Assembly: GCA_945878495.1 (NCBI GenBank) | Contig: CAMCTP010000022.1 | Span: forward strand, 1 to 14,510 | Length of the DNA: 14,510 nt | Direction: 5' to 3' | Origin: Rickettsia typhi | Lineage (GTDB): Bacteria; Pseudomonadota; Alphaproteobacteria; Rickettsiales; Deianiraeaceae | Shown: positions 1 to 5,845 of the stretch, in pieces | Layout of the letters: each line of letters starts with the position of its first letter | Position numbering within the stretch: position 1 is the first letter of the stretch | The notes under the pieces: generated by a model | Told to the model about the DNA's origin: nothing | Seen by the model: only the letters and a program-made list of their open reading frames with translations | Database searches by the model: none | Made by a program: the position numbers and the translations under genes

Positions 1-416
1 GTTTCAACTTCATCTGGAAAGATTGAATTTAAGTCAATTCCTCCACCAAACCACACTGCATTTTCTGTCGCAATAGCTCTAACGTTCATATGAATTGGTG
101 GAATAAAAGGATTCTTTGGATGGGATACAAGCGATACTCCGCTTGCCCAAAAAGACCTGTCAGATCCAACGCCCGGAAGAGTTTCGGCTAAATATATATT
201 CTCCAATTTACCGAATACCTCGGAAAAATTTACACCCATTTTTTCAAATGTCTCACCATGTAAAACACCCATTTCTCCCGATCCACCACCATCCCTATCC
301 CATTTTTTTATCTCAAATTTATGACCACGGTCCCATCCTTCAATCATCGCTATAATCGACAATCTTAAGTCGGAAAAATAACCGGTTAATCTATTTTTTT
401 GATCAACGGTGAACAT
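1..416 (-). CDS. hemF: Oxygen-dependent coproporphyrinogen III oxidase, HemF (partial, C-terminus outside window)
   Basis: HemF oxidatively decarboxylates coproporphyrinogen III to protoporphyrinogen IX in the cytoplasm, a late step of haem synthesis that needs O2. I translated the minus strand from the ATG at 416-414; 138 codons are visible and the frame is open to the window edge. Family blocks seen in order: a W-x-R-DGGG segment (residues 39-45), FEKMGVNFSEVFG (57-69), FWASGVSLVSHPKNPF (89-104) with His99, IHMNVR (108-113) with His109, and WFGGGIDL (122-129). The two histidines match positions known as catalytic or metal-binding in the family. The glycine-rich block is GGGSGEMGVL, slightly different from the usual GGGGxSxVL. 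The start is supported by a TAATG overlap with the stop of maf, which suggests translational coupling. The family is usually about 280-300 residues, so roughly half is missing at the left edge. This is a window cut, not a pseudogene signal. Confidence 0.9.
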   Translation of the reverse strand, partial: MFTVDQKNRLTGYFSDLRLSIIAMIEGWDRGHKFEIKKWDRDGGGSGEMGVLHGETFEKMGVNFSEVFGKLENIYLAETLPGVGSDRSFWASGVSLVSHPKNPFIPPIHMNVRAIATENAVWFGGGIDLNSIFPDEVE

Positions 417-991
417 TAAAGAATACCAAAACTCATTAAAATATTTCTAGTTTCATATAATGGCAAACCAACTATATTTGAATACTGACCGATTATTTTT
501 ATTATAAAACTCTCGGCAAATCCATTTATCGTATAACCTCCAGCTTTGCCTATTCCATCTCCAAAATTTACCATATCGCTGATATCTTTTTTGGATAAAT
601 TTTTAAATTTTACCCTTGTGTGTGATATTTTATTCACAATTCTACCATCACTTAAATTAACAGCCGATATCGATGTAAAAACATCGTGATTTCTTCCGGA
701 TAACAGTCTCATGCACTCTTCGACATCAGAGTTTGTTTCTGCTTTTGGCAAAATCAATCTACCACGAGAGCAAACCGTATCACAACAAATTATAACTCCA
801 CTGTTCAAATTACCAACTTTTTCCATTACGGCTTGCAATTTTAAACCTGATATTCTTTTTGCATAATCGCTTGGCTTTTCATTTTTTAATACTGACTCAT
901 CAACGTCTGGATGTAAAACATTAATATCACCATTATAAATTCGTTTTATCATCAACATTCTCGCTGGCGATGAAGATCCTAAAAACAACAT
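416..991 (-). CDS. maf: Maf-like nucleotide pyrophosphatase
   Basis: Maf proteins hydrolyse non-canonical or modified nucleoside triphosphates to monophosphates, cleaning the nucleotide pool, and have been linked to division control. Visible motifs are LGSSSPAR at the N-terminus (the SxSPxR phosphate-binding loop), DVDES, CCDTVC (the family's ADTVV aspartate block), LSGRNHDVFTS, GKAGGYTING and YSNIVGLPL near the C-terminus. At about 191 residues the length is normal. I chose the ATG at 991-989 (MLFLGSSSPAR). A TTG at 997-995 would add two residues and overlap the upstream TGA stop at 996-994, and cannot be excluded. The gene lies directly downstream of the lipoprotein gene, and its TAA stop shares a base with the hemF ATG. 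I cannot tell from the sequence whether it is a dTTP/UTP-type or m7GTP-type Maf. Confidence 0.9.
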   Translation of the reverse strand: MLFLGSSSPARMLMIKRIYNGDINVLHPDVDESVLKNEKPSDYAKRISGLKLQAVMEKVGNLNSGVIICCDTVCSRGRLILPKAETNSDVEECMRLLSGRNHDVFTSISAVNLSDGRIVNKISHTRVKFKNLSKKDISDMVNFGDGIGKAGGYTINGFAESFIIKIIGQYSNIVGLPLYETRNILMSFGIL

Positions 992-993
992 AA

Positions 994-2277
994 TCAAATA
1001 ACTTTTTCAATTTTAACACCCTGAGCTTTGTACACGGTATAAGATCGCTCAACAATTCTTGAATTTGTAAATTTAAAATCTCCCATTACCCCTATGAAAC
1101 CTGATGAATCGTGCAAACCGTTATAGGAAAATTTTCCCTGTAAAAGCATAGTCGAAACAACTCCCATAGCATCATAACCCATGGCCGAAAATACAGTTGG
1201 CTTTGCTTTATATCTAGACTTGTATAAATCTTCAAATATATTCATTTTTTCAGTGTCATAGCCAACATAATAAACCTTTTCAGCTATCAAGCTTGTACCT
1301 ATTTGATCTGATATTGAAATTATCATTACATCTCTATTTAGCAATCCTTGATTTAGCATCTCCGAGAGTAGCTCATCAAGAGAATTTCCACCCGCATCTG
1401 TGATTATAAAATCCATATTTCTTAACTGTTTTGTTGTATTTAAAGCTGTTTTTGCATCTTTAACATTTATCAAATATGGAGATCCATTTTTATCAATATT
1501 GAATATTACTGATAAATTATTAGACAGAGTTTTTATTGCAGACGATATTCTTTGCTCACCGGCTCCATAAAATACAGATGCCATAACCGCCATTTTAGAT
1601 TGCTTGGCATATTTTTTTATATTCTCACTAGCAACTTCACTACCCGCATCACTTTTTAATAAAATACCAACATTTGATCTATTGTTTGCTTTTGCAAAAT
1701 TCATAGCTGCTTTGATTTTTCCAGATTGAGAAACGCCAAAAATCTCTATATTTTTATATTTTGTCAGCGATTCATCGTTTGAGAATGTAATTATTGGTGC
1801 GGAAATTTTTCTGAAAGATCCAAGAATCTCCTGAACATCCACCGCAAACAATGGACCCAAAACAACGTCGGGATTTTCTTTTGCCAAAATAGAAGATGTC
1901 TCATCATTGCTAACTTCGTTGCTATCAATTGGTATAAGTATTATTTTATCAGATCCGGAATCACTCATCGCCATATTTACGCCATCCAAAAGTGCCTTGC
2001 CAATAGCTGAATATTTACCGGTAATTGGTGCAACAAATACAACCTTACTAACAGAGCTTCCATTTGGTATAAAATTCTCCTCCCTTGAGTCTTCTTTTGC
2101 TTTTAAATAGATATTCATCATTTCTTGATCGGAGTCTTTTATCTCTTCCAACTTTACTTTTTGAGGCTTTCCTGAAATGCTTTTCACGGCGTTTCTACGC
2201 TCCATATTTTGCATTTTACATCCAGTGATAGAAGAGACGATAATAAGGAAAATTAGCAAGATTATTTTTTTACTCAT
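994..2277 (-). CDS. Penicillin-binding protein activator-like lipoprotein (type I periplasmic-binding fold)
   Basis: The protein has 427 residues. The N-terminus is a lipoprotein signal: KK, a hydrophobic stretch at residues 5-16, then the lipobox SITGC with lipidation Cys20. From about residue 78 the sequence reads VVFVAPITGKYSAIGKALL, then DGVNMAM, NPDVVLGPLF and APIITFSND. These are features of the Peripla_BP_6 (LivK-like) fold found in alphaproteobacterial proteins annotated as penicillin-binding protein activators, related to the C-terminal half of E. coli LpoA. Such proteins are outer-membrane lipoproteins thought to regulate peptidoglycan synthases; I infer that role from family only. 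Lone amino-acid-binding function is the alternative, but no permease or ATPase genes are adjacent. It heads the unit with maf and hemF. No Shine-Dalgarno sequence precedes the ATG, only an AT-rich leader. The internal plus-strand reading frame at 1907-2110 is a shadow. Confidence 0.75.
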   Translation of the reverse strand: MSKKIILLIFLIIVSSITGCKMQNMERRNAVKSISGKPQKVKLEEIKDSDQEMMNIYLKAKEDSREENFIPNGSSVSKVVFVAPITGKYSAIGKALLDGVNMAMSDSGSDKIILIPIDSNEVSNDETSSILAKENPDVVLGPLFAVDVQEILGSFRKISAPIITFSNDESLTKYKNIEIFGVSQSGKIKAAMNFAKANNRSNVGILLKSDAGSEVASENIKKYAKQSKMAVMASVFYGAGEQRISSAIKTLSNNLSVIFNIDKNGSPYLINVKDAKTALNTTKQLRNMDFIITDAGGNSLDELLSEMLNQGLLNRDVMIISISDQIGTSLIAEKVYYVGYDTEKMNIFEDLYKSRYKAKPTVFSAMGYDAMGVVSTMLLQGKFSYNGLHDSSGFIGVMGDFKFTNSRIVERSYTVYKAQGVKIEKVI

Positions 2278-2301
2278 TTAAATTGTAAATAAATCTATCA
2301 A

Positions 2302-2330
2302 ATAAAATATAGGATTAAAATACTTTGCAA
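2302..2330 (-). promoter_or_regulatory. Possible sigma70-type promoter for the lipoprotein-maf-hemF unit
   Basis: On the minus strand, TTGCAA (2330-2325) and TTTTAT (2307-2302) are separated by 17 bases. Each matches the consensus at 4 of 6 positions. Transcription would begin near 2295, leaving a leader of about 18 bases before the ATG at 2277. In DNA this AT-rich such matches are common, so support is weak. Confidence 0.25.
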
Positions 2331-2353
2331 GAAAAAAAATTGACTTTTAAAAT
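2325..2353 (+). promoter_or_regulatory. Possible sigma70-type promoter for the solenoid gene and valS
   Basis: TTGCAA (2325-2330), 17 bases, then TAAAAT (2348-2353, 5 of 6 to TATAAT). The predicted start near 2360 gives a leader of about 29 bases before the ATG at 2389. The -35 hexamer is self-complementary and is the same one proposed for the opposite promoter. A second -35-like TTGACT at 2340-2345 has only a poor -10 (TAGTAA) at 18 bases. Confidence 0.35.
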
Positions 2354-2388
2354 TTTAAAAAACTAGTAAAAATACTTTTATTTATTTT

Positions 2389-2877
2389 ATGAAAATCTTA
2401 GCATACTCAATAATGCTAACATTATTTCTAAATACCGCTTTTGCAACAGAGGTTTCAACTGGACAAAGATCGATTTTATCGGAAACGCATGATGAAATTA
2501 AGCACACTGGCAATCTAGAAATAAACGATTCAAAGTTGAAAATATTAAAAACAACAGGAAATATAAAAATCGTAAAATCAAGTATCATAAATATTAAAAA
2601 TACAGGGAATTTAAAAATTAAACATTCTGAAGTTACATTTATCGATCAAATCGGCAATGCAAAACTAAAAAATCTAAAATTGAAAATCATAAAAATTAAT
2701 GGAAATCTAAAGGTTAAAAACTCAAATATAGAAAGCATTGAGTGCGTTGATAAATGTGAAATTACCATCAAAAAATCCGAAATAAAAGAAATAAAATTCA
2801 CAAAAAAACAAGGTTTAATTAAGGCGGACGACAAATCACGGATATCAAAGTTGACAAACTGTACAATCTTAAGCTAA
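2389..2877 (+). CDS. Secreted repeat protein with 16-residue solenoid repeats, function unknown
   Basis: This is a 162-residue protein I do not recognise as a named family. It begins with a Sec signal peptide (MKIL, a hydrophobic core, likely cleavage after NTAFA near residue 19). Residues 40-119 are five consecutive 16-residue repeats, starting at T40, T56, T72, I88 and N104, with the pattern (T/I/N)GN(L/I)K(I/V)xxSx(I/V)xxI. A sixth, degenerate unit follows from V120 with two cysteines (C119, C123). Alternating hydrophobic residues and a conserved Gly-Asn turn suggest short beta-strands stacked in a beta-solenoid, facing the periplasm or outside. It is strongly basic (many Lys). It is divergent from the lipoprotein gene, and its TAA stop lies one base before the GTG of valS, so the two are probably cotranscribed. 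It is a real gene rather than a shadow: signal peptide, periodicity and gap-free fit to both neighbours all agree. Surface adhesin-like or structural roles are possible but unproven. Confidence 0.7.
   Translation: MKILAYSIMLTLFLNTAFATEVSTGQRSILSETHDEIKHTGNLEINDSKLKILKTTGNIKIVKSSIINIKNTGNLKIKHSEVTFIDQIGNAKLKNLKLKIIKINGNLKVKNSNIESIECVDKCEITIKKSEIKEIKFTKKQGLIKADDKSRISKLTNCTILS
2506..2745 (+). repeat. Five tandem 48-bp coding repeats
   Basis: Within the secreted protein gene, five in-frame units of exactly 48 bases encode the 16-residue repeats (boundaries at 2506, 2554, 2602, 2650 and 2698). The units keep the GGNAAT core coding Gly-Asn and a following run coding hydrophobic-Lys-hydrophobic. 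At the DNA level they have diverged, which indicates old duplications kept by selection on the protein rather than recent slippage. Confidence 0.65.
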
Positions 2878-2878
2878 A

Positions 2879-5833
2879 GTGAATTCGCAAAATAAAAAAT
2901 ATTCAATCGACACACCTCCTCCAACAGTTTCAGGACATCTGCACATGGGGCATGTTTTTTCCTATTGCCACGCTGATTTTATGGCAAGATTTCAAAGGTC
3001 TATGGGCGCTGAAGTATTTTACCCAATGGGATTTGACGACAATGGCTTGCCAACTGAAAGACTTGTTGAAAAAGTAACTGGCGTTAAAGTGGGATTTAAT
3101 TTTAACGATAAAAGTCGGGAAATTTTAAAAATACTAACCAAGGAATTTATTGGAAAATTTTTAGATTCAAGCGAGGTTGAAAAATCAAAAAATATAGCTT
3201 TAATCGAATCAATAATTGGCATTAAAAATCCATCACAATCTCAAATTGAGAATTTCTCTGGAAAAGATTACAGTGGGCTTTGCGATAAAGAAAAATTTAT
3301 CGAAATATGCAAAATTGTCGTACATGATGCAGAAATAGAATTTGAAAAATTATTCAAATCCATAGATCTCTCTGTTGATTGGAATTTAAAATATCAATCA
3401 ATATCTGATAATTCTGCAAAAATAGCTCAAAAGCAATTCACGGATCTTTTTAAAAAAGGACTGATTTACAATGCAAATGCACCGGTTTATTGGTGTTGCC
3501 AAGACAAAACGGCAACAGCAAATGCCGAGATTGAAGACAAAGAAATGACTGGGTTTCAGGTTGAATTTAACTTTTACCTGAATGATGAAAAACGAACTCC
3601 ATTAAGAATAATGACTACAAGACCGGAGATGCTGGTGGCTTGCAGGGCTTTGCTTTTTAACCCAGAAGACGAAAGATTCAACGGTAAAAAAACAGGTCAA
3701 AAAGTTATAACAAAACTAGCCGATGGCACGGAAATTGAATCAATCGGAATGGATTTGAATTGCAAAACTGCAATAATTCCCGAACTATTTTCAACAAATG
3801 AAACAGTGAAAATTTTACCTGATCACGAGGTAAAAATGGACAAGGGAACTGGACTTGTAATGTGCTGTACCTACGGTGATTGGCAGGATGTGGTATGGTC
3901 AAAAAGACACAACCTCGGTGAAAAAATAATCATTTCCGATGATGGAAAACTGATTGCCGAATATGCCAAATACGAAAAACCTGATACGCAAAAAATTGAC
4001 TATCTCAAGGTCGAAGATGCCAAAAAAAAAGCAATAGAATTGCTAGAAAATACTGGACTTTTGTTAAGCAAAAAAGCAATTACGCATCCGGTAAAATGTG
4101 CCGAAAGATCTGGAAAACCGCTAGAAATAATGCCGACAAGCCAGTGGTATGTCAGGGTTTTACCATTCAAAAAAGTCCTACTTGAAATGAGCCGAATGGT
4201 TAAATTTCACCCAGAATCCATGCGAATTAAGCTTGAAAATTGGATTAATGGATTGTCGCAGGACTGGTGTATTTCAAGAAATAGGTTTTTTGGGATACAG
4301 ATTCCAGTCTCTAATAGAGGAACCGCCACAAGGCCAGATTGGCATTCAGCTTTTGATGATCATGAAAGTCATTTCGTTAAAATACAAAAACCAGATGGAG
4401 AATTTTACGAACATCAAATAAAAGTTGAATCTCCTATAACAGAACAATCTATTTCCAAAGAGTGCGAAAGACTTTATTGTGAATTAAGTAAAATTTTCAT
4501 ACAAGAAAACGAAACAAATACGATGTATGATACGATAAAAAACGATCATATCAGAAGGGCATTTCGGACTAACAACCAAGTCCTCGATACCTGGTTCACA
4601 TCAGGGCTTTCACCGCAACTTTCCGGTGAAAAAAATGAGCCAATGTCAATGCGACCGCAAGCTCATGAAATTATCAGAACATGGACTTTCGTGACACTGG
4701 TACAAAGCTTTTTGGCGAATTGTACCGAAATATGCGATAGCGAATCTGAAGCTAATTTCGATATATCTGATACGCAAAATTATCCTGAAATTGACTTCAA
4801 AAATCAAGATGGTTTAATTTTAAAAACCACTGAAAATACCATAATAAAGTGTAAAAAGCCACAGGAACAAGACCTTCCATGGCTCAATGTTATGCTTTCC
4901 GGATGGTGTTTGGCAAGCGATAAAACGAAGATGAGTAAATCAAAAGGCAACATAGTAACGCCGATTTCTCTGATTGAAAATTTCGGCTCAGATGCCGTAA
5001 GATACTGGTCTGGATCATCAACTCTTGGCGCAGATACCGCCTATAATGAGAGTGAAATTAAAGTCGGGTCAAAATTGGTTAATAAAATCAAAAATTCAGG
5101 AAAATTTGCAATTTCTGTGATAGAAAAGTCTGAAATTTCAAAGCTAGATCACGATGAGATCATTGCAAAACTAAACAACCTCGAAAACGAAAATGATAGA
5201 GCGATTTTCATTAAAGCATCAAATATGCTAGCAAATTTTATCTCATATTTCGAAAAATACGAATACAGCAAAGCACTAGAGGTTGCCGAAAAATTCTTCT
5301 GGAATGATTTTTGCGATAATTATCTTGAACTTGTAAAAACAAGATCCTATGGCGCAGATGCTGAAATATATGCGGATAAAATTCTCACAAACCACGAGAA
5401 AAATACAATAATTGCAGGACAAAATAGCTGCTCTATAGCGATTTACCATTGCATAAATATCATACTTGGTGCATTTGGTATATTTATTCCAAAAATTTGC
5501 CAAGATGTATATTTTGGCTCAATATTACAATCAAAAATTAAATTCGAAAGTGTAGAAAATTGCGGATTTTTAGACAAAGTGCGTAATGTAAAAGTTAATG
5601 ATAACAAACATTCAATCGATACATTCGATAAAATTATCAAAATTATCACCGAGGTAAGAAAGGCTAAATCGGAGGCAAAAATTTCAATTAAAACGCCGAT
5701 TGAAAAAGTTGCACTTCCTAAAATATTTGGCGATATAATAAACAACAATGCAATGCTTGACCTTAAAAACGCATCAAATTGCAATTTATTCTTGATCGAC
5801 GATATAAATGATGTGAAAATCTACATAGGCTAG
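2879..5833 (+). CDS. valS: Valyl-tRNA synthetase, archaeal-like Rickettsiales type
   Basis: This class I synthetase charges tRNA-Val in the cytoplasm. Visible motifs are DTPPPTVSG leading to HMGH (HIGH motif, residues 22-25), FYPMGFDDNGLPTERLVEK, the CP1 editing block TTRPEM (246-251) and GTGLVMCC (323-330), SRNRFFG (466-472), LDTWFTSG, RPQAHEIIRTW, and KMSKSKGN (684-688). The order and wording match the archaeal-like ValRS of Rickettsia rather than the usual bacterial type. At 984 residues it is much longer than the roughly 810 I recall for Rickettsia; extra segments lie near residues 72-134, about 480-570 and about 613-663. The GTG start at 2879 is forced: an in-frame TAA lies at 2870-2872. 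The protein therefore begins only about 9 residues before the catalytic core and lacks the usual N-terminal segment of some 35-40 residues. The stop overlaps that of the convergent AsmA-family gene. Confidence 0.93.
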   Translation: MNSQNKKYSIDTPPPTVSGHLHMGHVFSYCHADFMARFQRSMGAEVFYPMGFDDNGLPTERLVEKVTGVKVGFNFNDKSREILKILTKEFIGKFLDSSEVEKSKNIALIESIIGIKNPSQSQIENFSGKDYSGLCDKEKFIEICKIVVHDAEIEFEKLFKSIDLSVDWNLKYQSISDNSAKIAQKQFTDLFKKGLIYNANAPVYWCCQDKTATANAEIEDKEMTGFQVEFNFYLNDEKRTPLRIMTTRPEMLVACRALLFNPEDERFNGKKTGQKVITKLADGTEIESIGMDLNCKTAIIPELFSTNETVKILPDHEVKMDKGTGLVMCCTYGDWQDVVWSKRHNLGEKIIISDDGKLIAEYAKYEKPDTQKIDYLKVEDAKKKAIELLENTGLLLSKKAITHPVKCAERSGKPLEIMPTSQWYVRVLPFKKVLLEMSRMVKFHPESMRIKLENWINGLSQDWCISRNRFFGIQIPVSNRGTATRPDWHSAFDDHESHFVKIQKPDGEFYEHQIKVESPITEQSISKECERLYCELSKIFIQENETNTMYDTIKNDHIRRAFRTNNQVLDTWFTSGLSPQLSGEKNEPMSMRPQAHEIIRTWTFVTLVQSFLANCTEICDSESEANFDISDTQNYPEIDFKNQDGLILKTTENTIIKCKKPQEQDLPWLNVMLSGWCLASDKTKMSKSKGNIVTPISLIENFGSDAVRYWSGSSTLGADTAYNESEIKVGSKLVNKIKNSGKFAISVIEKSEISKLDHDEIIAKLNNLENENDRAIFIKASNMLANFISYFEKYEYSKALEVAEKFFWNDFCDNYLELVKTRSYGADAEIYADKILTNHEKNTIIAGQNSCSIAIYHCINIILGAFGIFIPKICQDVYFGSILQSKIKFESVENCGFLDKVRNVKVNDNKHSIDTFDKIIKIITEVRKAKSEAKISIKTPIEKVALPKIFGDIINNNAMLDLKNASNCNLFLIDDINDVKIYIG

Positions 5834-5845
5834 GATTTGTTTTTT
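5817..5845 (+). terminator. Weak intrinsic-terminator-like hairpin at the end of valS
   Basis: The stem AAATCTA (5817-5823) pairs with TAGGATTT (5831-5838) with one bulged G (5833) around a 7-base loop. It is followed after one G by six T (5840-5845). The hairpin contains both overlapping stop codons. It is short and AT-rich, so termination may be inefficient; no better candidate is seen at this junction. Confidence 0.35.

Noticed and set aside
116..355. A 79-codon plus-strand open frame at the left edge
   Set aside because: The opposite strand encodes clear HemF motifs over the whole stretch; the plus frame is Pro/His-rich shadow sequence.
2340..2369. TTGACT with TAGTAA as the promoter of the repeat gene
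   Set aside because: The -10 matches only 3 of 6 positions; the TTGCAA/TAAAAT pair with 17-base spacing is better.
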